This document shows, piece by piece, positions 1 through 10,673 of a stretch of DNA of 64,000 nucleotides. Position numbers and translations under genes: made by a program. The DNA comes from Mycobacterium sp. 1081908.1. Its GTDB lineage: Bacteria > Actinomycetota > Actinomycetes > Mycobacteriales > Mycobacteriaceae. The stretch covers positions 177,840 through 241,839 of the forward strand of contig NZ_LZLY01000097.1 in assembly GCF_001673535.1 (NCBI RefSeq). Reading direction: 5' to 3'. Within the stretch, counting starts at the first letter, position 1, and every line of letters starts with the position of its first letter. The notes under the pieces are model-generated. The model was not told the DNA's origin. It searched no databases and worked only from the letters and a program-made list of their open reading frames with translations.

Positions 1-347
1 GCCCGGGAGCCCGACAGCCGCAGCGTCCCGGCCGACCTCGCCTCCTCGAGCGGCAAAAGCCCGGTGGCCAGGCGAAGCCAGGTCCGCGGATCGGTCTCCA
101 CCACGTTCGGTGGCGTGCCGCGGGTGTGCCGCGGCCCGGAGACGCACTGGACGGCGGCGAACGGCGGGATCCGGACCTCGACGCTGGCACCCGGCGCCAC
201 CGCGGCCAGGGTCCGCGCCGTGAGCCGCACGGCGGTGGCCAGGGCGTTCCGGTCGGGCGCCGGCTGGGCATCGTCGCGCAGCCAGTCCAGCACGGCCAGC
301 ACCGCCTGCCGGGTCTGTGCCGGGTCGGCGCTGTGACGGGCGGGCAT
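1..347 (-). CDS. SCP2-like (sterol carrier family) conserved protein, partial
   Basis: The ATG is at 347 and the frame stays open to base 1, so only about the first 115 residues are present and the C-terminus is cut by the window edge. The visible protein begins MPARHSADPAQTRQAVLAVL and contains the well-conserved stretches PPFAAVQCVSGPRHTRGTPP and NVVETDPRTWLRLATGL, which I recognise from the small mycobacterial Rv0807-type protein annotated as a sterol carrier family protein. It starts four bases after the stop of the membrane protease gene, so it is probably translated from the same leftward message as purL. The role is unknown; lipid binding is inferred from the family name only. Confidence 0.75.
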   Translation of the reverse strand, partial: MPARHSADPAQTRQAVLAVLDWLRDDAQPAPDRNALATAVRLTARTLAAVAPGASVEVRIPPFAAVQCVSGPRHTRGTPPNVVETDPRTWLRLATGLLPLEEARSAGTLRLSGSR

Positions 348-350
348 ACC

Positions 351-932
351 TCAGGGTTGCACGGCCACCGCGGCGATCGCACCGGCCTCGTTGATGGCCA
401 GGTGTGTAAGCATCGGCGCGGCGAGGCTGCCGGAACGGTCGGCCAGCCAACCGAACAGCCAGCCCGCGACACCGGTGACCAGCACCGTGCCCAGCACCGG
501 TGCGCCCGTCGCCCGCGCGTCCGGGATATGCGAGAGCCCAAAAGCGGTGGCCTGCAACAGCCTTCCGCCGCGTTGCGCAAAGGCGTGGGAGCCCACGGCG
601 GCCAGCGCGGCGCGGAAGGCGGCCTCTTCGGCCCAGACGGTGCCGACGGGGATGCGTAGCAGCAGCCAACCCGGAATGGAGGCCGGCGGCTCGCTGGCCG
701 CCATCGAGGCGCGCACCAACGGCAGTGCGGTCGTCGCGGCGATCGCGCTGGCCGCGGCGGCGCCGGCCGCCGACCCCAACCGCATCCCGGCCCACAGCCG
801 CGGCGGGCGCAGGCCGAGCGGCGCGCGGGTCACCGACACCAGCAGCGCACCCACGCCGGCCTGCAGCGTCACCCGCCACACCGGGGGCAGCCGCGGGCTG
901 ACAAAGCTCCAGCCGACGAGGACGGCGGCCAA
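351..932 (-). CDS. CPBP-family intramembrane metalloprotease
   Basis: A hydrophobic protein of roughly 193 residues with the signature of the CAAX-protease/bacteriocin-processing (CPBP, ABI) family: EEAAFRA, then FGLSH, then a histidine in LTHLAINE. These supply the glutamates and histidines expected to bind the metal inside the membrane. The open frame extends back into purL without a good start; the first likely start after the purL stop is TTG at 932, with CTG at 938 as an alternative, so the N-terminus is uncertain. It lies 20 bases downstream of purL and just before the SCP2-like gene, which implies one transcript. Substrate unknown. Confidence 0.75.
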   Translation of the reverse strand: MAAVLVGWSFVSPRLPPVWRVTLQAGVGALLVSVTRAPLGLRPPRLWAGMRLGSAAGAAAASAIAATTALPLVRASMAASEPPASIPGWLLLRIPVGTVWAEEAAFRAALAAVGSHAFAQRGGRLLQATAFGLSHIPDARATGAPVLGTVLVTGVAGWLFGWLADRSGSLAAPMLTHLAINEAGAIAAVAVQP

Positions 933-952
933 CGCCAGCGCGCGATAACGGC

Positions 953-3268
<2,316 letters not shown>

Positions 3269-4057
3269 CTACCTGCCGCGCAGCAGGCTGGCGCTTTCGG
3301 CGTCGGCGGGATAGAACAGCTCGACGGCGAGCTCGGCGAGGGTGACGTCGAGCGGGGTCCCGAACGTCGTCAGGGTCGTGAACATCGACAGCCGTTGTCC
3401 GCCGCCGGCATCGAGGTCGAACGGCACGAGCAGCGCGGCGTTGTCCGGCGGCGAGCTCCACGCCGTGGCGGCGGCCGCGACTCCCGGGTATCCGCGCACC
3501 TCCTCGTGGAGCGCCCGCAACGCCGGGTCGCCCGTGAGCGCGATGGTGCGCCGCAGTTGGTGCAGCAGGTATCCGGCCCATTCGGGGAAATTGAGCGTCC
3601 GCGCGGCCAGCCCGTCGGGGTGCAGGGACAACCGGTAAACGTTCGCCGGCGGCCCGAGCAGCTCTTCGGGCAGACCCGCGGTCAGGGCGGACGCGGCGGC
3701 GTTGGTCCCGACGATGTTCCAGGCACGGTCGATCACGATGCCCGGGTAGGGATCGTGGGCGTCGAGGAGGCGCTGCACCGCGTCGCGCGCCGGGGAGAGC
3801 GCGCCGTCCTCGAGCGGGCGCGACTGGTAGCGCGGGGCAAACCCGGCGGCCAGCAGCAGCGCGTTGCGTTCGCGCAACGGAACGTCCAGGCCCTCGGCGA
3901 GCGCGAGCACCATTTCGGGGCTGGGGCGGGAGCGCCCGGTCTCGATGAAGCTCAGGTGCCTCGCCGACACACCGACGCTCAGCGACAGGTCGAGCTGGCT
4001 GACCCGTCGGCGCGTGCGCCATTCGCGCAGCAGGACACCGACCGTCGCGTGGCTCAC
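3269..4057 (-). CDS. XRE-family regulator with MmyB-like ligand-binding domain
   Basis: 262 residues. The N-terminal third is a helix-turn-helix of the XRE type (LREWRTRRRVSQLDLSLSVG and ARHLSFIETGRSRPSPEM, about residues 9-50). The rest matches the PAS-like MmyB ligand-binding domain seen in many actinobacterial regulators (for example NVYRLSLHPDGLAARTLNFPEW). It is divergent from the SnoaL-like gene at 4183, so it probably controls that gene and itself. It is separated from purL by only 18 bases but is upstream of it on the same strand, so some read-through into purL is possible. The ligand is unknown. Confidence 0.88.
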   Translation of the reverse strand: MSHATVGVLLREWRTRRRVSQLDLSLSVGVSARHLSFIETGRSRPSPEMVLALAEGLDVPLRERNALLLAAGFAPRYQSRPLEDGALSPARDAVQRLLDAHDPYPGIVIDRAWNIVGTNAAASALTAGLPEELLGPPANVYRLSLHPDGLAARTLNFPEWAGYLLHQLRRTIALTGDPALRALHEEVRGYPGVAAAATAWSSPPDNAALLVPFDLDAGGGQRLSMFTTLTTFGTPLDVTLAELAVELFYPADAESASLLRGR

Positions 4058-4182
4058 GAAGCCACGGTAACCAGGCGCACGTATCCGTAGCGATGACCTC
4101 GGAGGTAATTGTGTCGCCGCACGACGCCGACACAGGCTTGACCTGACGCGCTCGATCGGAGCGCCCGAGCCAAGGAGGAACG

Positions 4183-4575
4183 ATGACAGACGTCCAATCA
4201 GCCCCGAAGTTCAGCGCCGAGGTGTTCGCCGCGTATTGGGCGGCGCCCACCATGTCGCGCGGCTTTGACATCCTGGCCGACGACATCGTCGGCTACTGGC
4301 CGGGTGACCCCGAGCCGGTCCGAGGCATCGAGCCCTACACCGCTAAGATCGCCGAATTGCTGGACGCCGCACCGGATTTGAAGCTCGAGGTGGTGGACAG
4401 CGCGACGGTGCCCGGCGCCGCCGAGGGCGAGGAGCTGGTGTTCTTGCACTATGTGGGTCGCGGCACCGGCCCGGACGGGCCGTTCCAGATCCGCGGGATC
4501 GACCGGGTGCGCACCCGCGACGGGATCGTCGTGGAGAACGTCATCCGCTACGAACCGGTCTTCGTGGGGCACTGA
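4183..4575 (+). CDS. SnoaL-like (NTF2-fold) protein
   Basis: 130 residues with the length and character of the SnoaL/NTF2-like superfamily: a short cone-shaped fold used as a small-molecule isomerase, hydrolase or binding domain. Typical stretches are DILADDIVGYWPGDPEPVRG near the start and FQIRGIDRVRTRDGIVVENV near the end. The ATG at 4183 follows a good ribosome binding site (AAGGAGG, ending about 5 bases before). It is divergent from the XRE/MmyB regulator, a common pairing in which the regulator senses a compound the neighbour processes. No specific reaction can be assigned. Confidence 0.8.
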   Translation: MTDVQSAPKFSAEVFAAYWAAPTMSRGFDILADDIVGYWPGDPEPVRGIEPYTAKIAELLDAAPDLKLEVVDSATVPGAAEGEELVFLHYVGRGTGPDGPFQIRGIDRVRTRDGIVVENVIRYEPVFVGH

Positions 4576-4599
4576 GCGCTGTTGCGCTCGAGGCTTTTC

Positions 4600-4649
4600 G
4601 TGTGAATCCAGGGCGGGATTTCGGCGATTTTCCCGCCCTGGGTTCACAC
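4600..4649. terminator. Intergenic hairpin between convergent genes
   Basis: A 19-bp stem with one G-T pair: left arm 4600-4618 (GTGTGAATCCAGGGCGGGA), right arm 4631-4649, and a 12-base loop. It lies between the ends of the SnoaL-like gene (4575) and the VOC gene (4654), so it can end transcription from either side. There is no long U-tract, which is usual for mycobacterial terminators. A smaller GAGCGC/GCGCTC hairpin lies just upstream at 4574-4589. Confidence 0.7.
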
Positions 4650-4653
4650 CCCG

Positions 4654-5001
4654 CTACTGCTTTACGACGCAGAACACGTTGCCCTCGGGGTCGGCCAGCA
4701 CCACCCAGCGAAAGGTGTCCCCGAACTGGTGCCGGCCGAGCTCGGTCGCCCCGGCGGCCGTCAGCCGCGAAACCTCGGCGTCGACGTCGGCCGCGCTCAA
4801 GTCGAGGTGCACCCGGTTCTTTCCCGGAGTGGGATCGGGCACCTTCTGGAACCCGAGCCGCAGCCCCTCCGGGTAGGTCACCGCCGTGAACTCGTCGGCG
4901 AGGATGACATGTGTCTTACCGCCGAACTGTTCGGCCCACCACCCGGCCAGCACGTCCGGATCGCCGCAGTCGAACGTCACCATTTCCACGTTTAGCGTCA
5001 T
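4654..5001 (-). CDS. VOC-family (glyoxalase/bleomycin resistance-like) protein
   Basis: 115 residues from ATG at 5001 (MTLNVEMVTFDCGDPDVLAGW). The frame is open further upstream but that part is low-complexity arginine-rich shadow, so the short start is chosen. It carries the VOC beta-alpha-beta-beta-beta pattern, with FWR-type segments ending in VVLADPEGNVFCVV, the common C-terminal signature of the fold. It corresponds to the small protein encoded beside pepC in M. tuberculosis (Rv0801). It starts 14 bases after the pepC stop, so it is probably co-transcribed with pepC. Substrate unknown. Confidence 0.85.
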   Translation of the reverse strand: MTLNVEMVTFDCGDPDVLAGWWAEQFGGKTHVILADEFTAVTYPEGLRLGFQKVPDPTPGKNRVHLDLSAADVDAEVSRLTAAGATELGRHQFGDTFRWVVLADPEGNVFCVVKQ

Positions 5002-5015
5002 GGCCGGATCGTAGG

Positions 5016-6284
5016 TCAGCGGGGCGACAGAAAGGCTTGCAGCGCGGCGGAATAGGCCGCCACGTCGTGCGCGCCCATCAATTCCCGCGCGGAATGCATC
5101 GCGAGCTGCGGGGCGCCGACGTCGACGGTCGGGATGCCGGTCCGCGCGGAGGCCAGCGGCCCGATCGTCGAACCGCACGGCAGGTCGGCCCGGTGCTCAT
5201 AACGCTGCAACCCGACCCCGGCCTGCCGGCAGGCCAGCTCGAACGCCGCCGCGGTGGGGCCATCGGTGGCGTACCGCAGATTGGGGTGGACCTTGAGCAC
5301 CGGCCCGGCGTTGACCTCGATCAGGTGGCCGGGCTCGTGCCGCTCGGGGTAGTTCGGGTGGGTGGCGTGGGCCATGTCGGCCGACGCCAGCAGCGACACC
5401 GGCAGCCGGCGCAGGAAGTCCTCCCGGTCGCCGCCGGCCGCGAGCACGATCCGCTCCAGGACGGTGCCGAGCAGGTTCGACTGCGCGCCGCGATCCGACG
5501 TCGATCCGACCTCCTCGTGATCGAAGAGGACGAGTACCGGCAGGAAGCCCGCCGGTTCGGCCGCGACCAACGCCTCCAGGCCCGCGTAGCAGCTGGCCTG
5601 GTTATCCAACCGGGGCGCGCTCAGCAGGCTGGCGTCGGCGCCGATCACCGTCGATGGCGTGAGGTCGTGGGTCATCAGGTCGGCGGACAGCACATCGGCC
5701 GCCGCGACCCCGGCCCGCTCGGCGACGTAGTCCAGGAACGAACCCCGTTGTTCCCCAACGCCCCAGACCGCGTTGACGTGTCGCTGCGGGTCCAGCGTGA
5801 CCGACTTGCGATCCTCGGCCAGGTGGATCGCCAGCTGCGGGACCCGCAGGATCGGATCGTCGATCCGGACCAGCCGCTGGCCGACCCCGCCGCCCTCCCT
5901 GATCGACAGCCGCCCGCTGATGCCCAGGTCTCGGTCCAGCCAGGAGTTCAGCCAAGCGCCCCCGTACGGCTCGAGCGCCACCACCCGCCAACCGGCGACC
6001 GACCGGTCCGGGCGCTGTTTGACCCGCAGGTTGGGGCTGTCGGTGTGTGCGCCGACGATCCGGAACGGCCCGTCGGGGCCGTCCGAATTCCAGGCGACCA
6101 GCGATCCGGCCCGCACGACGAAGTAGCGCCCCGGTCGGTCCGGCCAGCGGTCGGTTTCGGCGACTTCGGCGTACCCCGCTTCGGCCAGCCGCGCGGCCGC
6201 CGTCGCGCAGGCGTGAAACGGCGACGGTGATGCGTCGACGAATTCGCAGAGGCCTGCGGCGCTGGCCGGCATGGTGACCATCAT
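5016..6284 (-). CDS. pepC: Aspartyl aminopeptidase, M18 family
   Basis: 422 residues. A cytosolic zinc aminopeptidase that removes N-terminal acidic residues from peptides. Metal ligands and active-site stretches of family M18 are present in order: [56 protein letters not shown], and [13 protein letters not shown] near the C-terminus. Start: ATG at 6284 ([11 protein letters not shown]) has a GAGG about 12 bases upstream; ATG at 6272 is an alternative. Divergent from the DyP peroxidase gene across only 39 bases. Family length is normal. Confidence 0.93.
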   Translation of the reverse strand: MMVTMPASAAGLCEFVDASPSPFHACATAAARLAEAGYAEVAETDRWPDRPGRYFVVRAGSLVAWNSDGPDGPFRIVGAHTDSPNLRVKQRPDRSVAGWRVVALEPYGGAWLNSWLDRDLGISGRLSIREGGGVGQRLVRIDDPILRVPQLAIHLAEDRKSVTLDPQRHVNAVWGVGEQRGSFLDYVAERAGVAAADVLSADLMTHDLTPSTVIGADASLLSAPRLDNQASCYAGLEALVAAEPAGFLPVLVLFDHEEVGSTSDRGAQSNLLGTVLERIVLAAGGDREDFLRRLPVSLLASADMAHATHPNYPERHEPGHLIEVNAGPVLKVHPNLRYATDGPTAAAFELACRQAGVGLQRYEHRADLPCGSTIGPLASARTGIPTVDVGAPQLAMHSARELMGAHDVAAYSAALQAFLSPR

Positions 6285-6310
6285 GGCTGTCGGCCTCGCC
6301 GTCGCCACGA

Positions 6311-6316
6311 TAGGGT
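6311..6316 (+). promoter_or_regulatory. Candidate leaderless -10 box of the DyP-encapsulin operon
   Basis: TAGGGT is followed by seven bases and then the GTG start of the DyP peroxidase at 6324, a spacing expected for a leaderless mycobacterial transcript. The box lies in the 39-base gap to the divergent pepC start. No ribosome binding site precedes this GTG. Confidence 0.4.
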
Positions 6317-6323
6317 CGGCAGA

Positions 6324-7343
6324 GTGCCGCCGGTTCAGCCCCAACCCATCCTCCAGCCGCTGACACCGGCCGCGATCTTTCTCGTGGTCACCATCGACGA
6401 CGGTGGGGAGGCGATGGTGCACGACGCGCTGCCGGGAATTTCCGGGCTGGTGCGCGCGATCGGTTTCCGCGAGCCGCCCAAACGGTTGTCGGCGATCGCC
6501 TCGATCGGCTCCGACGCCTGGGACCGCCTGTTTTCCGGGCCGCGTCCCGCCGAACTGCATCCGTTTGTCGCGCTGAAGGGCCCGCGGCACACCGCCCCGG
6601 CCACACCGGGCGACCTTTTGTTCCACGTCCGGGCCGAAAGCCTGGACGTGTGTTTCGAGTTGGCCGACCGCATCCTGCGCTCGATGGCCGGCGCGGTCAC
6701 CGTGGTCGACGAGGTGCACGGATTCCGGTACTTCGACAACCGCGACCTGCTGGGCTTCGTGGACGGGACGGAAAACCCCGACGGCCCAATCGCCGTCAGC
6801 GCCACCGCCATCGGCGATGAGGATCCCGAGTTCGCCGGCTCCTGCTACGTGCACGTACAGAAGTACGTGCACGACATGTCGTCGTGGAATTCGCTGTCGG
6901 TCACCGAGCAGGAAATGGTGATCGGCCGAACGAAGCTGGAAGACATCGAACTTGACGACGACGCCAAGCCCGACAACTCCCACATCGCCCTCAACGTCAT
7001 CACCGACGACGACGGCACCGAATTGAAGATCGTGCGGCACAACATGCCTTTCGGCGAGTTGGGCAAGGCCGAGTTCGGCACGTACTTCATCGGGTATTCG
7101 CGGACGCCGACCGTCACCGAACGCATGCTGGAGAACATGTTCCTCGGTGACCCGCCCGGCAACACCGACCGGATTCTGGACTTCTCCACCGCGGTCACTG
7201 GCGGGCTGTTCTTCTCCCCCACCGTCGATTTCCTCGACGACCCACCGCCCCTGCCGGCGCCACTGGCCACAGCGCGGCCAGTCGCCCCGGCTTCCAACGA
7301 CGGTTCACTCGCGATCGGCAGCCTGAAAGGAACCTCTCGATGA
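6324..7343 (+). CDS. DyP-type heme peroxidase, encapsulin cargo
   Basis: 339 residues. A dye-decolorising heme peroxidase that uses hydrogen peroxide to oxidise organic substrates. The family mark GFVDGTENP is at residues 144-152 with catalytic Asp147; His220 (DNSHIALN) is the likely heme ligand and Arg238 (IVRHNMP) the distal arginine. The C-terminus ends in a flexible proline/alanine linker and then [15 protein letters not shown] (325-339), the encapsulin cargo-loading peptide type (DGSLxIGSLKG). The next gene is the encapsulin shell itself, overlapping by four bases, so the peroxidase is expected to be packed inside the nanocompartment. Homologous to Rv0799c. Confidence 0.96.
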   Translation: MPPVQPQPILQPLTPAAIFLVVTIDDGGEAMVHDALPGISGLVRAIGFREPPKRLSAIASIGSDAWDRLFSGPRPAELHPFVALKGPRHTAPATPGDLLFHVRAESLDVCFELADRILRSMAGAVTVVDEVHGFRYFDNRDLLGFVDGTENPDGPIAVSATAIGDEDPEFAGSCYVHVQKYVHDMSSWNSLSVTEQEMVIGRTKLEDIELDDDAKPDNSHIALNVITDDDGTELKIVRHNMPFGELGKAEFGTYFIGYSRTPTVTERMLENMFLGDPPGNTDRILDFSTAVTGGLFFSPTVDFLDDPPPLPAPLATARPVAPASNDGSLAIGSLKGTSR

Positions 7344-8137
7344 ACAACCTCTACCGCGACCTGGCGCCCGTCACCGAAGTCGCCTGGGCGGAGATCGAAT
7401 TGGAGGCCACCCGGACCTTCAAGCGCCATATCGCGGGTCGGCGCGTCGTCGACGTGAGTGAGCCCGGCGGACCGGTCACCGCGTCGGTCAGCACCGGCCG
7501 GCTCCTCGATGCCGACGCACCCACCGACGGGGTGGTGGCGCACCTGCGAGAGAGCAAACCCCTTGTCCGCCTGCGTGTTCCGTTCACGCTGTCGCGCTAC
7601 GAGATCGACAACGTCGAGCGCGGCGCGAACGACTCCGACTGGGACCCGGTCAAGGAGGCGGCCAAGAAGCTGGCGTTCGTCGAGGACCGTGCCATCTTCG
7701 AGGGCTACGCCGCCGGGTCGATCGACGGCATCCGCACTTGCAGCTCCAACCCGACGTTGAAGCTGCCCGAGGATCCCCGCGACATGCCCGACGCCATCTC
7801 GCAGGCGCTGACCGGGCTGCGGCTGGCCGGTGTCGACGGCCCGTATTCGGTGCTGCTGGCCGCCGACGTCTACACCAAGGTCAGCGAGACGACCGAGCAC
7901 GGCTATCCCATCCGCGAGCACCTGAACCGTTTGGTCGACGGGGACATCATCTGGGCACCCGCCATCGACGGAGCCTTCGTGCTGACCACTCGCGGCGGCG
8001 ATTTCGACCTGCAGTTGGGCACCGACGTCGCGATCGGGTACCTCAGCCACGACGCCGACACCGTGCAGCTGTATCTGCAGGAGACGCTGACGTTCCTGTG
8101 CTACACCGCCGAGGCGTCGGTCTGCCTGGCCCCGTAG
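7340..8137 (+). CDS. Encapsulin shell protein (Cfp29-type)
   Basis: 265 residues, the standard length of a family 1 encapsulin with the HK97 phage capsid fold; it assembles into an icosahedral protein nanocompartment. Recognisable stretches are [20 protein letters not shown] at the N-terminus, SRYEIDNVERGANDSDWDP in the middle, and the C-terminal LYLQETLTFLCYTAEASVCL. Its ATG overlaps the DyP stop (ATGA) and an AAAGGA ribosome binding site lies inside the DyP gene, so the two are translationally coupled. The matching cargo tag on the DyP protein supports the cargo assignment. In M. tuberculosis the same pair is Rv0799c/Rv0798c. Confidence 0.97.
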   Translation: MNNLYRDLAPVTEVAWAEIELEATRTFKRHIAGRRVVDVSEPGGPVTASVSTGRLLDADAPTDGVVAHLRESKPLVRLRVPFTLSRYEIDNVERGANDSDWDPVKEAAKKLAFVEDRAIFEGYAAGSIDGIRTCSSNPTLKLPEDPRDMPDAISQALTGLRLAGVDGPYSVLLAADVYTKVSETTEHGYPIREHLNRLVDGDIIWAPAIDGAFVLTTRGGDFDLQLGTDVAIGYLSHDADTVQLYLQETLTFLCYTAEASVCLAP

Positions 8138-8174
8138 GAATAATTTCGCCGGGGTCGTCGCTTGGGGAAGGCAA

Positions 8175-8945
8175 GTGAACGTTTCTGGCGAAGGCAGGGT
8201 TTTGATGGGTGCAGCATTGGCCGGGTCGACCGCTCTGGTCACCGGCGCCACATCTGGGATCGGCCGCGCGATAGCGCTGCAACTCGCGGATCGCGGCGCC
8301 GAGGTCTTGGTACACGGGCGCAGTGCGGAGCGTGGCGCCGACGTGGTGCGCGAAATCGAAAGTTCGGGTGGCAAAGCCCGTTTCATCGCCGCGGATCTCG
8401 GTGACGCCGACGACGTGCGGCGGCTGGCCGCCGAGGCGGGACAGGTGGACATCCTGATCAACAACGCCGGCATCTACAAATTCGGCGAAACCACCGACAC
8501 CGACGACGCGACCTTCGACGAGCATGTCAACGTCAACATCCGCGCGCCGTTCATCCTGGTCCAACAGCTTGCGCCGGCGATGGCTCAGCGCGGCGGCGGC
8601 GCCGTGGTCAATGTCAGTACCCTCGCCGCGTCGGTGGCGGCGCGCGGCACCGGCATCTACGGCGCGAGCAAGGCCGCCCTCGAACAGCTGACGCGCGTGT
8701 GGGCCGACGAGTTCGGCAAGTTCGGAGTGCGGGTGAACGCGTTGGCCGCGGGCCCTACCGACACGCCCGGCGCCAACGTGCTGCCGGGCTTGGTCGAGGG
8801 GCTGGGCGCGACCACGGCCCTGGGCCGGCCGGCCGATCCTTGCGAGATCGCCAGCGCGGTCGTCTTTCTCGGTTCTCCCGAGGCCAGCTACATCAACGGT
8901 GCCGTCCTGCACGCGACGGGCGGACAACTCGCGATCGCGCCGTAA
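8175..8945 (+). CDS. SDR-family oxidoreductase
   Basis: 256 residues from GTG at 8175; ATG at 8205 is the alternative, and both have purine-rich sequence ahead of them. Classical short-chain dehydrogenase: cofactor motif TGATSGIG, NNAG in ILINNAGIYKF, catalytic Ser in VNVSTLAAS, and YGASK for the Tyr-Lys pair. The C-terminus (GRPADPCEIASAVVFLGSPE then INGAVLHATGG) is typical. Reduces or oxidises an unknown alcohol/ketone with NAD(P)H in the cytoplasm. It follows encapsulin by 37 bases and might share its transcript, but a functional link is not evident. Convergent with the MOSC fusion gene, two bases away. Confidence 0.9.
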   Translation: MNVSGEGRVLMGAALAGSTALVTGATSGIGRAIALQLADRGAEVLVHGRSAERGADVVREIESSGGKARFIAADLGDADDVRRLAAEAGQVDILINNAGIYKFGETTDTDDATFDEHVNVNIRAPFILVQQLAPAMAQRGGGAVVNVSTLAASVAARGTGIYGASKAALEQLTRVWADEFGKFGVRVNALAAGPTDTPGANVLPGLVEGLGATTALGRPADPCEIASAVVFLGSPEASYINGAVLHATGGQLAIAP

Positions 8946-8947
8946 CT

Positions 8948-10648
8948 TCAGAGGTCCAACACCAGGTCGCTGCTCGGCGCGGCCGAGCAGATCAGCACTT
9001 CCCCGTCGCCGGGCTCTTCCAGCGGTGCCTGCACGTATTTCGTCGTCCCGGCCACGACGCCGGTCACGCAGACGTGACATACCCCGCTTCGGCACGAGAA
9101 TCGCGTCGGGACGTCGCAGGCCTCGGCGAGGTCGAGGATGCTGGCATAGCCCGGCGCCCAATTGACGGTCAACCCGCTGCGCGCGAAGGTAACCGACGGC
9201 CCGGTCCCGGGAGTGCCGGCGGGCGGGTGCGGCGGCGTGCGCTCCCCCGTGGCGACGACGCCGGGGTTGATCGCCGGGAGGGCACCGAAGAGTTCGCTGT
9301 GAACGTTCGCGGGGTCGAAGCCGGCGGCGGTGAGACAGTCGCGGACATCGGTCATGAATTGCGTTGGGCCGCAGAGGTAAACGGTGGCATCGGAGGGCAG
9401 GCCCAGGGCGGCGATCGACTCCTGGTTCAGACGGCCCTGCGTTTCGGTGTAGAAAACCCGCGCCCGAGCGTGCGGCAGCGAATCGATGAGCGCGGCAACT
9501 TCGCCGGCAAAGGCCTCGGTTTCGGGATTGCGGGTGGTGTGCAACCACCAAACGTCGCGACCGCTGGCAGCGGCCGACAGCGCGTGCAGCATCGCCAGGA
9601 CGGGCGTAGCGCCGACTCCCGCCGAGAACAGCACCACCGGGTTCGTGGCCTCGGTGAGGTAGAAGTCGCCGCGCGGCGCGGCGGCTTCGATTACCGCCCC
9701 CGGCTGGATGTGGGCGTGCAGCCAGCGGCTCACCAGGCCGTGCTCTTCGCGCTTGACGCTGATCCGGTAGACCCCCTCGGCGGGATCACCCGAAAGCGAG
9801 TAGCTGCGCAGCGGCGCCGGATCCCCGGCGCCGGTGATTCGCACGGGCAGGTACTGCCCCGGAAGCGGCGGGGGCAACGCGGTGTGGTCCGCGGACTCGA
9901 GGCGAATCGACAAGACCTGCGGGCTTTCCCGGCATATTTGGGTGACGCGTAACGGACGAAACCCGCCCCACGCCGGTTCGGCGCCGGCTTGTGCTGCCGC
10001 GCCGGCTGATTCGGCCAGCATGTCACGGAAGGACTGTTGCCAGCCGGGGCTCAGCGCCGGGACCTCGACGACCTTCCGGAGCATCCCGATGTCGCGGTTG
10101 GGCAGATACAACAGCGCGTCGACGTCGGCGACGCTGAGCTCGTGACGGCCGCGCCGGGTCCGCACGACGGCATCGCCCGCGCAAACCTTGCCCTCGCTGA
10201 TCACACGGAAATAGAAGCCTGGGCGATGTTGGGAGACAAGCAGATTGGGTATCTTCGGTTCCTTCAGGCGCATGCCGACCCGGAAGCAGGTGACGCGCGG
10301 CTGGGTGACCTCGAATTCCGCCTCGCCGATGCGGTAGCGATCACCGATGCATACCTCGTCGTCGGGAAGCCCGCTGATCGTGAAATTCTCGCCGAATTGA
10401 CCCGCTTCCAGGTCGTCACGGCCGAGGTAGTTCCTCCAAAAGTCATACGACTCAACCTGATAAACCATGACCGCGCGTTGCTCGCCGCCGTGGCCGCCGA
10501 GGTCGCCCTGCCCGTCACCGTCGATGTTTAGGCGGCGCACCATTACCGGCCCTTCGACAGGTGTCTTCCATATCCCCGTGTGGACGGTTTCGTCACGCCA
10601 TCGGACGTCCTTGGGCATGCCCACATTGACCGAAACCAGCGTGCCCAT
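8948..10648 (-). CDS. MOSC / flavin reductase / 2Fe-2S ferredoxin fusion protein
   Basis: 566 residues with three parts. Residues about 1-170 are a MOSC domain (GDLGGHGGEQRAVMVYQ at 48-64; Cys121 in RVTCFRVG is the conserved MOSC cysteine), followed by the helical segment usual in YiiM-like proteins. Residues about 230-460 are a ferredoxin-NADP reductase module with RSYSLSG (FAD site, 281-287), GVGATPVLAML (NAD site) and YLCGP. The last 80 or so hold a plant-type 2Fe-2S ferredoxin with CRSGVCHVC plus a later LICSA cysteine. It can pass electrons from NAD(P)H through flavin and iron-sulfur to the MOSC domain or a partner. Related to N-hydroxylated-compound reducing systems; the substrate is inferred, not known. 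Confidence 0.92.
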   Translation of the reverse strand: MGTLVSVNVGMPKDVRWRDETVHTGIWKTPVEGPVMVRRLNIDGDGQGDLGGHGGEQRAVMVYQVESYDFWRNYLGRDDLEAGQFGENFTISGLPDDEVCIGDRYRIGEAEFEVTQPRVTCFRVGMRLKEPKIPNLLVSQHRPGFYFRVISEGKVCAGDAVVRTRRGRHELSVADVDALLYLPNRDIGMLRKVVEVPALSPGWQQSFRDMLAESAGAAAQAGAEPAWGGFRPLRVTQICRESPQVLSIRLESADHTALPPPLPGQYLPVRITGAGDPAPLRSYSLSGDPAEGVYRISVKREEHGLVSRWLHAHIQPGAVIEAAAPRGDFYLTEATNPVVLFSAGVGATPVLAMLHALSAAASGRDVWWLHTTRNPETEAFAGEVAALIDSLPHARARVFYTETQGRLNQESIAALGLPSDATVYLCGPTQFMTDVRDCLTAAGFDPANVHSELFGALPAINPGVVATGERTPPHPPAGTPGTGPSVTFARSGLTVNWAPGYASILDLAEACDVPTRFSCRSGVCHVCVTGVVAGTTKYVQAPLEEPGDGEVLICSAAPSSDLVLDL

Positions 10649-10673
10649 CGCATCTCCTCGAGAGTGCCTCAGC

